From Thermoflexus hugenholtzii JAD2 (lineage in GTDB: Bacteria > Chloroflexota > UBA11872 > UBA12225): a stretch of DNA of 43,597 nucleotides. A model generated the notes under the pieces. The model did no database searches, was not told the DNA's origin, and worked only from the letters and a program-made list of their open reading frames with translations. The stretch covers positions 1 to 43,597 of the forward strand of contig CAMBEO010000014.1 in NCBI GenBank assembly GCA_945865725.1, written 5' to 3'. The translations under genes and the position numbers were made by a program. Below are positions 1 to 7,752 of this stretch, one piece after another; the first letter of the stretch is position 1; every line of letters starts with the position of its first letter.

Positions 1-375
1 CTCTCTGGCGTCATCCGTTCCTCCGCCACGGGAGGGGGGACGATCACGATCACCGGGCACGACATGCGCTTCGAGCCGAAGGTCATCACCGCCGTCGTTG
101 GTCGCCCGCTCACGATCACGTTCAAGAACGCGGGCCTCGTCGAACACGATCTCAACGTCGAAGGCCTGGAGGCGTCCGATGCCCGAGCGCGCAATGCATC
201 AAAGAGCCACGCGCACCCCGGCGCCGTGAGTGAACTCCACGTCTCCGCCGATCCCGGCGGAACCGCGACCCTGACCCTCACCCCGACCTCGACCGGCACG
301 TTCACCGTTTGGTGCTCCGTCGCCGGTCACAAGGAGGCGGGCATGGTGGCGCTGCTGACGATCACGCCGTCATAG
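1..375 (+). CDS. Cupredoxin-domain (type 1 copper) protein, 5'-truncated
   Basis: The reading frame is open from base 1 through the listed ATG at 64, and the residues before that ATG (GGGTITITGHDMRFEPKV) are typical first strands of a cupredoxin. The gene therefore starts outside the window and its signal or anchor sequence is missing. Type 1 copper ligands are visible, numbered from the ATG at 64: His28 in VEHDL, then Cys84, His89 and Met94 in the classic C-x4-H-x4-M loop (WCSVAGHKEAGM). Such domains carry electrons or bind copper outside the membrane (family knowledge). The next gene is a CopZ-like chaperone, which suggests a small copper-handling group. A role as a subunit of a larger redox complex cannot be excluded because the N-terminus is absent. 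Confidence 0.85.
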   Translation, partial: LSGVIRSSATGGGTITITGHDMRFEPKVITAVVGRPLTITFKNAGLVEHDLNVEGLEASDARARNASKSHAHPGAVSELHVSADPGGTATLTLTPTSTGTFTVWCSVAGHKEAGMVALLTITPS

Positions 376-403
376 TTGGCCTGCCTTCGTTGTCCGCGAA
401 ACG

Positions 404-442
404 CCCCCCGGCCTGAAAACTCTCACGGGAGGAGCGGGGGAG
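404..442. repeat. Module C copy of dispersed palindromic repeat
   Basis: The stretch contains CCTGAAAACTCTCACGGGAG followed by a G-rich run, matching module C seen at 18.7, 24.0, 29.6 and 33.1 kb. It lies between the cupredoxin stop and the copZ ribosome binding site. No B or A module accompanies it here. Confidence 0.7.
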
Positions 443-488
443 TTCCGACTGCACCGCCGCTGTCGCCAAAGAGAAAGGAACCTATTCG

Positions 489-716
489 ATGCCCCGCGCG
501 ATCCTCTCCGTGCCCGAGATCTCGTGTGCCCACTGCGCGTCGTCGATCGTCGCCGCCCTCGAACCAGAAGACGGGGTCACAAGCGTGTCGGTCAACGTCG
601 ATGCACGGCAGGTGCACCTCGACTTCCACGAGGCGACAATCTCGCTGGAACGCGTGAAGGAGATCCTCCTCGCCGAGGAGTTCCCGGTCGAGGCCGTCGA
701 GATGGTGGCCGGGTAA
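489..716 (+). CDS. copZ: Heavy-metal-associated (HMA) copper chaperone, CopZ-like
   Basis: This 75-residue protein is one HMA ferredoxin-like fold. The metal-binding pair is Cys13-x2-Cys16 in ISCAHCASS, followed by the usual alpha-beta-beta-alpha-beta pattern ending in VEAVEMVAG. Length is normal for CopZ. A ribosome binding site (AAAGGA) lies about 10 bases before the ATG. Proteins of this kind deliver Cu(I) to P-type ATPases or repressors in the cytoplasm. The P1B-ATPase at 24.1 kb lacks its own N-terminal HMA domain, so a soluble chaperone would complement it, although the two genes are 23 kb apart (inference). Zinc or mercury binding is less likely given the adjacent cupredoxin. Confidence 0.85.
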   Translation: MPRAILSVPEISCAHCASSIVAALEPEDGVTSVSVNVDARQVHLDFHEATISLERVKEILLAEEFPVEAVEMVAG

Positions 717-845
717 GCGTCGATCGCGGGTCACCGGAGTCGGGCCAGCGTCGCGGCGGGGGGCGCGGGACACCGTGCTACCCTCCGTCGCCGTTGAGCA
801 GGCGCGTCGATCGCGACCAGGTGCCCGGCGAGCGAGGGAGGGAAC

Positions 846-2186
846 GTGACCGAAGCCGCCGGCCAACCACGTGCCGATAGCGTCCATGCCCAGTTGAAGC
901 CGAGCGTCCACGTGCCGTGGGAGCCCACGCGCACGATGCCGACGATCCGCATAACGAACGTCAAGGCGATCTGCACCGCGCCCGACGGGATCCGCCTCGT
1001 CGTCGTCAAGGTCGAGACCTCGGACCCGGGCCTGTACGGGTGGGGGTGCGCCACGTTCACGCAGCGGCCCCTTGCCGTGGTCTCCGCGATCGAGGACTAC
1101 CTGAAGCCGCTCGTCGTCGGGCGCGACCCGAACGACATCGAGGACATCTGGCAGACCTCGTTCACCAGTGGCTACTGGCGTAGCGGGCCGATCATGTTCA
1201 ACGCCATGAGCGGTGTCGACCAGGCGCTCTGGGACATCAAGGGCAAGCGGGCGGGCATGCCGCTCTACGAGCTGTTCGGCGGGAAGTCGCGGCAGGCGGT
1301 CTCGCTCTACGCGCACGCCTCCGGGCGGGACATCCCCGAGCTCGAGGACCGGATTCAGTCCTACGTCGAGAAGGGCTACCGCTACGTGCGGTGCCAGGTC
1401 GCCGTCCCGGGGATGTCGATGTACGGCACCCGGTCAGCGAGCGGCGACGACGCCGTCGCGATCGACCCGACGGCACCGCCGCGCCTCAACCGGTCGCGCC
1501 CGTCGTTCGAGCCCACGCCGTACTGCCGGTTGATCCCGAAGATGTTCGAGCGGGTGCGCGGCACCTTCGGCGACGACCTCGAACTCTGCCACGACGTCCA
1601 CGAGAACATCCCGCCCATCCAGGCGGTGCAACTCGCGAAGGATGTCGAGCCGTATCACCTCTTCTTCCTCGAGGACGCCCTCGCGCCGGAAGACATCGAC
1701 TACTTCCGCATCATCCGCCAGCAGACGAGCACGCCCCTCGCGATGGGCGAACTCTTCGTCAACGTGAACGAGTACGTGCCGCTCGTGCGGGACCGGCTCA
1801 TCGACTTCATGCGGGTCCACATCTCGGACATCGGTGGCCTGACGCCGGCACGCAAGTTGGCGGCGTTCTGCGAGTTCTTCGCGGTACGGAGCGCCTGGCA
1901 TGGCCCGGGAGACGTCTCGCCGATCGGCCACGCCGCCAACACGCACCTCGACATGTCGATCTGGAACTTCGGTATCCAGGAGCAGACCGTGTTCGGCGAA
2001 CGGACGCGCGAGGTGTTCCAGGGCGTGCCCGAGATCCACGACGGTTGCTTCTGGCTCAACGAGAAGCCCGGCCTGGGTATCGAAGTTGACGAGGAACAGG
2101 CCAAGAAGTACCCGTTCCCCGAGCATCCCCTCAACGGCGCGTGGCCGCCACGGCGTCGCCTCGACGGTACGACGATCCGGCCATAG
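846..2186 (+). CDS. Enolase-superfamily sugar-acid dehydratase, ManD/RspA-like
   Basis: The 446-residue protein matches the mandelate racemase/muconate-lactonising branch of the enolase superfamily, closest in my reading to D-mannonate dehydratase (ManD, also called RspA). Visible features are the N-terminal capping domain (TIRITNVKAICTAPDG, about residues 32-150), the metal ligands in CHDVHEN (about 248), FFLEDALAPED (about 275) and MGELFVN (about 301), and the GPGDVSPIGHAANTHLD block typical of ManD. The GTG start at 846 is favoured by a GAGGGAGG ribosome binding site immediately upstream; an ATG at 936 would remove 30 unmatched residues. The likely reaction is dehydration of a hexonate to a 2-keto-3-deoxy acid. 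Many ManD homologues have low or different activity, so the substrate is uncertain. The IlvD/Edd-SDR cluster at 8.8-12.5 kb could act in the same catabolic network. Confidence 0.88.
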   Translation: MTEAAGQPRADSVHAQLKPSVHVPWEPTRTMPTIRITNVKAICTAPDGIRLVVVKVETSDPGLYGWGCATFTQRPLAVVSAIEDYLKPLVVGRDPNDIEDIWQTSFTSGYWRSGPIMFNAMSGVDQALWDIKGKRAGMPLYELFGGKSRQAVSLYAHASGRDIPELEDRIQSYVEKGYRYVRCQVAVPGMSMYGTRSASGDDAVAIDPTAPPRLNRSRPSFEPTPYCRLIPKMFERVRGTFGDDLELCHDVHENIPPIQAVQLAKDVEPYHLFFLEDALAPEDIDYFRIIRQQTSTPLAMGELFVNVNEYVPLVRDRLIDFMRVHISDIGGLTPARKLAAFCEFFAVRSAWHGPGDVSPIGHAANTHLDMSIWNFGIQEQTVFGERTREVFQGVPEIHDGCFWLNEKPGLGIEVDEEQAKKYPFPEHPLNGAWPPRRRLDGTTIRP

Positions 2187-2189
2187 TTC

Positions 2190-2362
2190 GTTCCCCCCTC
2201 CCCCCGTGAAAGCTTTTACGCTAGCCGGGAGGCAGGGGTGGTGCGACCCTCTCCCGCCGCAGCGTGGGAGTTTTCAACCGCGTACGCGGATAACGATGGT
2301 GGGGGCGTCTTTCTCTGCCTCTCCCCCCGTGAGAGCCTTTACGCAAGCCAAGGTGTGGGGGC
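2190..2362. repeat. Composite dispersed repeat, modules C-A-B-C
   Basis: The gap between the ManD-like gene and the convergent flippase-like gene is filled by a nearly full composite copy. It has a C-like segment (CCCCCGTGAAAGCTTTTACG), module A (CTCTCCCGCCGCAGCG), module B (GCGTACGCGGATAACGATGG) and a second C-like segment (CCCCCCGTGAGAGCC). The modules are partly palindromic. Because it sits between converging genes it could also act as a bidirectional stop or mRNA-stability hairpin (inference). Confidence 0.8.
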
Positions 2363-2381
2363 GCCCGTCAGGGGAGCGCCC

Positions 2382-3455
2382 TCACCGGGCCCTCGGTGTC
2401 GGCCCTGCAGGCGCGAAGCAGTCGCGCAACGCGATCAACGCGAAGATGCCGATCGCCGCGCCGAACCAGACCGTGCAGAGGCGGATGATGAGCGTCGCCG
2501 CTCCGGCGACCTCGTGCGATACCGCCCCGATAAGGACGGCGGCAATCGTGGCATCGGCAGCGCCGGCACCGCCAGGCATCAACGAGATGGCACCGGCAAG
2601 CGTGCCGGCATTCAGTGCCACCAGCGCATAGCCCATGAGCGACCAGTCGGCGGGCAGGCCGAAGGCGATCAGGGCGTACCAGAGGGCGACGCTTTCGGCG
2701 CCCCACGACAGGATCCCCGAACCGACCGCCAAGGCGAGGCTCCGAACGTCGAAAATCGACGCGGCGCCGACGATGACATCGCGGAACCGGTGTTCGAGGC
2801 GGTCAACGAGACGCCTGACGACCGGGATGGCGACCACCCGCGCCTCGATCGGGCGGGCCCACCCGGGCACCGTCCACGAGGCACTGCCGACGACCGCAAG
2901 CACCGCGCACCCGCCGACCGCACCGGCAACCGCCAGTGCTACCGGTGCCCACGAGTCCCAGATGATCGTCAGGCCCCACCCGGTCAGGATGATGATCGCG
3001 AAGCCGTCGGTTGCACGTTCGGCGATGCTGATGGGCGCCGCGCGCCACGCCGGCACGCCCGTGCGCTTGCTCAGGAACCACGCCTTGAGCAGTTCGCCTG
3101 ACTTGCCGGGCGTCACCGTCAGCGCGAACCCCGCAATAAAGATGACGGCACTCTCGCGGACGGTCGGGCGCGATCCGACGCGGTGGCAGTAGTAGTGCCA
3201 CTTGACCCAGCGGATCGAGGCGTTCACGACCGTCAGGCCGACCGCGATGGGGAGCGCGTCCCACGAGAACGTGCGGAACGCATCGGCAAGGCGTTGCCAG
3301 TCGCTCCAGGCGCCGACGGCGACCGCGACGGCCAAGGCGAGCAGCGCCGACCATGCGATCTGGCGCCAGACGCCCGCTAGAGATTGGCTTCCCGGGCTCC
3401 CAGGGGATTTCGGCGCCGGGTCGTCGCCGTCGGGGACGTTCGCCGGGGACGTCAC
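2382..3455 (-). CDS. Flippase-like integral membrane protein (UPF0104/LPG synthase TM family)
   Basis: The protein is polytopic and resembles the lysylphosphatidylglycerol synthase transmembrane region / UPF0104 (YbhN, AglD-type) family. Diagnostic segments are TVTPGKSGELLKAWFLSKRTG and, near the C-terminus, SLMPGGAGAADATIAAVL, which corresponds to the family's LPGG-x-G motif. The ORF track runs to 3932, but that overlaps the neighbouring voltage-sensor gene. The first plausible starts after that gene's stop are GTG at 3455 (357 residues) or GTG at 3467, neither with a strong ribosome binding site. No catalytic lysyl-transferase domain follows, so it is membrane-only. Members have been linked to lipid flipping and cell-surface glycan or lipid synthesis. 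The substrate is unknown. It is the last gene of a minus-strand group with the voltage-sensor and RCK genes. Confidence 0.8.
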   Translation of the reverse strand: MTSPANVPDGDDPAPKSPGSPGSQSLAGVWRQIAWSALLALAVAVAVGAWSDWQRLADAFRTFSWDALPIAVGLTVVNASIRWVKWHYYCHRVGSRPTVRESAVIFIAGFALTVTPGKSGELLKAWFLSKRTGVPAWRAAPISIAERATDGFAIIILTGWGLTIIWDSWAPVALAVAGAVGGCAVLAVVGSASWTVPGWARPIEARVVAIPVVRRLVDRLEHRFRDVIVGAASIFDVRSLALAVGSGILSWGAESVALWYALIAFGLPADWSLMGYALVALNAGTLAGAISLMPGGAGAADATIAAVLIGAVSHEVAGAATLIIRLCTVWFGAAIGIFALIALRDCFAPAGPTPRAR

Positions 3456-3487
3456 GCCGCGGGACACGCGGCCGAGGGGGCGCCCAC

Positions 3488-4831
3488 CTAGAGCGCTCCC
3501 TCCTTCGCCTCGATCTGGAGCCACGACGCCACCACGAAGAGGACGGTGTACACGGCGGTCCACTCTGCGACCAAGGGGTCGCCGGCACGGTCTTGCGCAA
3601 CCGACATCGCCGTGCCGAAGATGAGCGACGTGACCACGAGCAGGGCGCTCAATCCGCCGCGCTCGACGTGCATGCACCAGCGGCGGATGGCAACCGTGAA
3701 CGCCGAGAGCATGCCGATGACGAGCCACCAGAGGTGGCGCTCGGCGGTCCATCCGAAGACCTCGAGCACCGCCACCGCGCCAAAGACGACGAGGAACCCG
3801 AACATCACGTCCCGATGCAGCGTGTTGCCCTCGATGACCTCCCCAAGGGAGTTCTCGGTCTTCGTGTCGCTGACGATCCGGAAGAGCTTGATCGCCCGCA
3901 AGATCCGCAGGCCCTGGAGGAAGACGACCCACGGGGGAAGCTCACCCTCGCCCATGAGGCCCAGGTAGCCCGCCAACACGGCGAAGAACGGGAGGATGGC
4001 GATCAGGTCGATGATGCCCCAGAAGCCGAGGATGTAGTCGCGGGCCCGCTTCTCGTACCGGACATTCAGGGCGTAGTCGATCGTGAAGAGCGCGGCGACG
4101 ATCCCCTCGAAGATGACGAACCCGAAATGGATCCCGTCCTCGGCCTCGATCGGCATCGCGAACCACGGGTCGCGCGTCACCTCGGCGGCGGCGGTCTCCT
4201 CCTCCGCGGTCGGGGTGGCCGTCGGTTCGGCGGTCGGTTGGGGCGTGACGGTCGGCAGCTCGGAGACCCCGGTGCCCATCGCCCGGGACCGTGAAATCTC
4301 TTCCTGGATCAGGGATCGAACCTGGACGAGCAGTTCCGGCGTCGCCGTCGGCTCCACTTCCTCGGTCGGCGTCGCTTCCACCCCGTCGGAGAACGTCCGG
4401 AACTCCGGCGCCCCTTCGACGACGAGGAGGAGGAGCGAGAAGACGACAAGCCATGAGATGACGAAGGCATGCGTGGCGGCGGTAAGCGACCCGTCATGCG
4501 AGTACCCATGGTCGAGGTACGTCCGGATGCGCCGGATCAGCGGCACGCGGGGGGCGGCGGGGGGCGCCGCGCGGACCGGGGCGGGGGCTACCGGTGTACT
4601 GCTCGCAGCCGCATCGACGGGCTTTGGCACGGGCGGCGCCCCGGCGGGCCTCGGCTCGGCCAGGTGTTCGTCAGGCTTCGCTTCCGCTTGCGCGACGGCG
4701 GGCTTCGGCTCGGCCGGAGCGTCGGCGGGCTTCGCCTCGGCCAGAGCATCAGCGGGCTTCGCCTCGGCCTGAACGTCTCCGGGCTTGGCTTCGGGTTGCG
4801 CGTTAGGAGAGGTCGAGTCCATGGGATTCAT
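3488..4831 (-). CDS. Voltage-sensor (S1-S4) membrane protein without a K+ pore
   Basis: From the ATG at 4831 (GGAGGGG ribosome binding site 9 bases upstream) this is 447 residues. Residues 1-95 are Ala/Pro/Lys-rich repeats. Helices follow at about 122-138 (S1), 236-256 (S2), 268-289 (S3) and 301-320 (S4), with a long acidic Thr/Pro loop (140-232) between S1 and S2. S4 has positive residues exactly every third position: Arg309, Arg312, Lys315 and Arg318 in LRILRAIKLFRIV. S3 reads DLIAILPFF as in Kv channels, and S2 has Asp252. Up to four more hydrophobic segments follow, but there is no TVGYGD-type filter. It is thus a voltage-sensing domain on a non-pore scaffold. The two-helix K+ channel at 6298 lacks a sensor, so a trans interaction is possible (inference). 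The ORF runs upstream to 5281 through a proline-rich stretch; I regard 4832-5198 as probably untranslated, but it could be a longer N-terminus. Confidence 0.75.
   Translation of the reverse strand: MNPMDSTSPNAQPEAKPGDVQAEAKPADALAEAKPADAPAEPKPAVAQAEAKPDEHLAEPRPAGAPPVPKPVDAAASSTPVAPAPVRAAPPAAPRVPLIRRIRTYLDHGYSHDGSLTAATHAFVISWLVVFSLLLLVVEGAPEFRTFSDGVEATPTEEVEPTATPELLVQVRSLIQEEISRSRAMGTGVSELPTVTPQPTAEPTATPTAEEETAAAEVTRDPWFAMPIEAEDGIHFGFVIFEGIVAALFTIDYALNVRYEKRARDYILGFWGIIDLIAILPFFAVLAGYLGLMGEGELPPWVVFLQGLRILRAIKLFRIVSDTKTENSLGEVIEGNTLHRDVMFGFLVVFGAVAVLEVFGWTAERHLWWLVIGMLSAFTVAIRRWCMHVERGGLSALLVVTSLIFGTAMSVAQDRAGDPLVAEWTAVYTVLFVVASWLQIEAKEGAL
4640..4810 (-). repeat. 27-bp coding tandem repeat (nine-residue units)
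   Basis: The N-terminal part of the voltage-sensor gene consists of about six or seven imperfect nine-residue units of the form AEAKPADAx (AEAKPADAL, AEAKPADAP, AEPKPAVAQ, AEAKPDEHL, AEPRPAGAP). At the DNA level this is a 27-bp repeat. It encodes a flexible charged/proline tail on the cytoplasmic side and could vary in copy number between strains (inference). Confidence 0.75.
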
Positions 4832-5198
4832 CTCGCTTCGCCCCTCCGTAGACGTCGCTCCGGTCAGGTTCGTCCGCTGATCGCCACCGCGGGCGGGGGA
4901 GGAGGGCATGGCACCCGCGACCGCGGGGGCGGGAGGAGGGGCAGGCGGCGGGGTCACGACTGGTGCGCCCGGCGGTGGAGGGGGCGTCCCGGGCACTGGG
5001 GTCAGCGGCGCGACCGTCGCCGGCTCGCCACTCGACGGCGTGCCAGGCGCCGCTCCGGACGCGGCGTCGCCGCGTCCGGCTTCCGGAGCGGAGGCCTCGA
5101 GACGCTGCCAGCGAGGGGGTTCCACGCGTCCTACTCCGCCTTCCGATACCGCATGCGGCTCCACCGCCACTGAGACACGTCGCCCGGGGTGTCCGGCG
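4832..5198. other. Proline-rich open stretch between voltage-sensor and RCK genes
   Basis: This 367-base interval separates the stop of the RCK gene from the preferred start of the voltage-sensor gene. The voltage-sensor frame stays open through it and would encode PPPPPGAPVVTPPPAPPPAP-like sequence. A GTG at 5170 could start a longer protein. I see no convincing ribosome binding site there, whereas the ATG at 4831 has one. No repeat module was found in it. Confidence 0.5.
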
Positions 5199-6125
5199 TC
5201 AACCGGTACTGCCCCGGATCGCCACCTTCGCGGCCACCTTGCGGCCGGTCGGGATGACGATGGCCGAGTCGCGCGGGCCAATCATGTAGTCGTCCGGCGG
5301 GTTGATCCGCACCTGTCGCTGGCCCCGGGCCTCGGCGAGGACGTCCTGGCCGCTCTCGGCCAACATGCGCTCGATGAAGCCGCTCACCCACCCGGTCCCC
5401 GTGCCCATGACGTCATTGACGGACAAGCTTTCGGGGTCGCTGATGATCCCGATGACCAGTTCGGAGCGCGCCGACCGGAACCAGGCGCGTGCCTCCCGGA
5501 GCGGCTTGCTCCACAGTTCGCTCGGCACGACCTCCTTGCGGACGGCCTGCGGGCTGCCGGCGCCGAAAAGCTGGCGGGCGGCGGCGCCGAGTCCCGGCGC
5601 ACGAGAGACCGCCACGATATAGAAGGGCTGCCGGGTGTCGCGGATCTCGATCTCGTTCGCACCGGCATTCTTGATGTAGGTGCCGCGATCAGGCTTGATG
5701 ACCTCGGCGACGATCGTGCCGTCCTTGTTCAGCTCGCGCGTCGCGATGATGTAGCGGAAGGTCCGGTCATCAGCGCCTGCGAGGGGTCCTGCCACCTCGT
5801 CGGCAACGATGATGATCGCCTTGGCCCCGGAGGCCCCAGCGGTCTGAAGGACTTCCTTCTCCGCCGGCGAACCGGGCACATGAAGGAACGTCGGCGCACT
5901 CCGGACATGGCCCATCTGGTCCTTGTCGGAAAGGGCCTCCTTGAGGGCGTCCAGCTCCTTGCCGATCGCTTCGGGGTCCCCGATATTGACGAACACGATC
6001 GGCGCAGACACGCCAGCGGTCGCAATGACCGCGCGCGCGATCGCAGGCACGCCCCGGTGCCATCCGAGGACCAGGAAGTGATCGGTCCAGGCCCGTGGTT
6101 CGCGCTGAAGAAATCGCTGGTCCAT
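5199..6125 (-). CDS. Solo RCK-type (CASTOR/POLLUX-like) regulatory protein
   Basis: This 308-residue soluble protein has no transmembrane helix. It starts with a Rossmann-like RCK/TrkA-N half (DHFLVLGWHRGVPAIARAVIA, about residues 15-35) and ends with a ligand-binding-like segment containing VMGTGTGWVSGFIERMLAE and NPPDDYMIGPRDSAIVI. The same elements occur in the channel encoded divergently at 6298 (AGWNDRTEAVIGGLI, LLGSGTGWVTGLIKRLMAE, DPGDDYTIGTTDAALVI), so the two are paralogues. The GW-plus-helix start and PDDY-x-I ending recall the CASTOR/POLLUX cytosolic domain. RCK domains form gating rings that bind nucleotides or ions. This one may co-assemble with the channel ring (inference). A plain NAD-binding dehydrogenase is less likely given the paralogy. 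Confidence 0.75.
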   Translation of the reverse strand: MDQRFLQREPRAWTDHFLVLGWHRGVPAIARAVIATAGVSAPIVFVNIGDPEAIGKELDALKEALSDKDQMGHVRSAPTFLHVPGSPAEKEVLQTAGASGAKAIIIVADEVAGPLAGADDRTFRYIIATRELNKDGTIVAEVIKPDRGTYIKNAGANEIEIRDTRQPFYIVAVSRAPGLGAAARQLFGAGSPQAVRKEVVPSELWSKPLREARAWFRSARSELVIGIISDPESLSVNDVMGTGTGWVSGFIERMLAESGQDVLAEARGQRQVRINPPDDYMIGPRDSAIVIPTGRKVAAKVAIRGSTG

Positions 6126-6241
6126 GGTGCCGATGCCCCCACGAAGAGCGCGCCGAACGGACGCGTCGCGTTGGCCATTCTACGGTGAAGGCGGAACCCG
6201 TAAGCCGACTGGCATGACCGATCGGCTGCGACGCGACGGGC

Positions 6242-6260
6242 GGGCGCTATCATAGCGCCC
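6242..6260. promoter_or_regulatory. Perfect palindrome overlapping -10-like elements in a divergent promoter region
   Basis: GGGCGCTATCATAGCGCCC is an 8-bp perfect inverted repeat with a three-base centre. Its centre reads TATCAT on the plus strand and TATGAT on the minus strand, so each direction has a -10-like hexamer inside the palindrome. It lies between the divergent RCK and channel genes, 38 bases before the channel start and about 120 bases before the RCK start. No good -35 box is evident on either strand. A dimeric regulator binding here could control both transcripts (inference). Confidence 0.5.
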
Positions 6261-6297
6261 ACCTGCCGGGCCCAAGGCCTGGCATTCGGAGGGGGCC

Positions 6298-7686
6298 ATG
6301 CAGGTCGCACAGATGCCAGCCGTCCCACGCGGGCCGTCGTGGGTACGGGCGTTCCTCGGCCTCCTCGGGATCGGGCGCGAGACGGTCGTCGCGGCGCCGG
6401 CGGCCAGGCCGGGGGTCAAGGTCGCAGTCGTGCCGGTCGTGCCGACCGGGATAAGCGGTGCGCTTCTGCAGGCCCGGGCAGCGCTCTCCGGCGCCGGCGA
6501 AAGCGCCTCATCGGTCTGGAACCTCGCCAACGACAACCGGCTCGCACGCTACGTGATGCTGATCGTGATCTTCACCGTCGGTCTCGGGGTCATCGTCTAC
6601 ACGGTGGAGCACGTGGTCGCACCAAGCGGCACGAGTGCCGAAGGCGAGGCGATCCAGATCACGACGCTCGAACGGGGCCTGTGGTGGTCGATTGTCACGA
6701 TGACGACCGTGGGCTACGGCGACCTCGTCCCCAAGACGACCCCCGGACGGATCATCGGCTTCTTGACCATGCTCAGTGGCATGGCCCTGACCTCGCTCGT
6801 CACCGCCGCGTTCTCGTCGCTGCTCGTCGCCCAGCAGTTGCAGGCCGCGAGCGGCCACGAGGCGATCACGGACTCGGACCACACCATCATCGCGGGCTGG
6901 AACGACCGGACGGAAGCGGTGATCGGCGGCCTGATCGCCTCGACGGCCGGGGGCAAGCCCGTGATCGTGCTGGTGAACTTGCTCGACGCCGAAAAGCTCT
7001 CGGAACTCAAGTACAAGTACCGCCGGATCAACTTGCGGTTCGTGCGCGGCGACGCCACGAGTGAACAGGCGCTTGAACGAGCGGGGGCCCACAAGGCCGC
7101 GAACTGCATCGTGATGGCCGACACGCAGCAGGCACCGGGTGGCGAGGACTTGCGCTCGACCGTGGTCGTGCTGACCGTCGACAAGATGAACGCGGACATC
7201 AAGATCACCGCCGAGCTGATGCTGTCCGAGAACGAGGCAGACATCCGTCGCGTCGGTGTCGACGACATCGTCCTCGCCGGGCAGGACACGGGGTTCTTCG
7301 TCTCGGCGGGTGCCCTCTCTCCCGGCCTCGGCAATGCCGCCCGCGAGATGTTGAAGGCGTCGGGTGGTGCCGAGATCCGGCGCATCGAGTTCCCGCGCAC
7401 GATGCGCGGACTGTCCTACGAGGAAGTGTTCAGCCTCTACCGGGAACAGAACGTCCTCATCGTCGGAGTCATCTCGGAACGCATCAACGTCTCGCTCGAC
7501 GACCTCCTGGGTTCCGGGACAGGTTGGGTCACCGGTCTGATCAAGCGCCTGATGGCGGAGGCAAGCCAGGAGATCCTCGGGCAAGACCAGGACAAGATCC
7601 AGATCTTGTGGGACCCGGGCGACGACTACACGATCGGTACGACCGACGCCGCCCTCGTCATCGCGCAGCCATTGACCGTCACGTAG
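6298..7686 (+). CDS. Two-helix K+ channel with cytosolic RCK gating domains
   Basis: The 462-residue protein has a Pro/Val-rich N-terminus, helix 1 at about 82-102 (ARYVMLIVIFTVGLGVIVYT), a pore loop with the canonical K+ filter TVGYGD at residues 137-142, and helix 2 at about 152-175. A cytosolic part from about 194 onward begins TIIAGWNDRTEAVIGGLI, a CASTOR/POLLUX-like RCK fold, and ends in DDYTIGTTDAALVI. It has no voltage sensor. The ATG is preceded by GGAGGGGGCC. The layout (2TM-pore-RCK) is that of MthK-like, ligand-gated K+ channels. The RCK part is paralogous to the solo RCK protein across the divergent promoter, and a CNBD-fold gene follows 66 bases downstream on the same strand. Confidence 0.92.
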   Translation: MQVAQMPAVPRGPSWVRAFLGLLGIGRETVVAAPAARPGVKVAVVPVVPTGISGALLQARAALSGAGESASSVWNLANDNRLARYVMLIVIFTVGLGVIVYTVEHVVAPSGTSAEGEAIQITTLERGLWWSIVTMTTVGYGDLVPKTTPGRIIGFLTMLSGMALTSLVTAAFSSLLVAQQLQAASGHEAITDSDHTIIAGWNDRTEAVIGGLIASTAGGKPVIVLVNLLDAEKLSELKYKYRRINLRFVRGDATSEQALERAGAHKAANCIVMADTQQAPGGEDLRSTVVVLTVDKMNADIKITAELMLSENEADIRRVGVDDIVLAGQDTGFFVSAGALSPGLGNAAREMLKASGGAEIRRIEFPRTMRGLSYEEVFSLYREQNVLIVGVISERINVSLDDLLGSGTGWVTGLIKRLMAEASQEILGQDQDKIQILWDPGDDYTIGTTDAALVIAQPLTVT

Positions 7687-7752
7687 GATGAAGGCACGCG
7701 GCACTGGCGGGCGCCAGAGCCGCGACGAAGCCCAGTCGCACTGGAGGACGAG

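Noticed and set aside
423-1316. Long minus-strand ORF of 297 residues
   Set aside because: It is antisense to copZ and the ManD-like gene, is Arg/Asp-rich as expected for a GC-rich shadow frame, and has no recognisable motif.
2382-3932. 516-residue version of the flippase-like protein
   Set aside because: The extra N-terminus overlaps the voltage-sensor gene by over 400 bases and is not membrane-like; a GTG near 3455 fits the family length.
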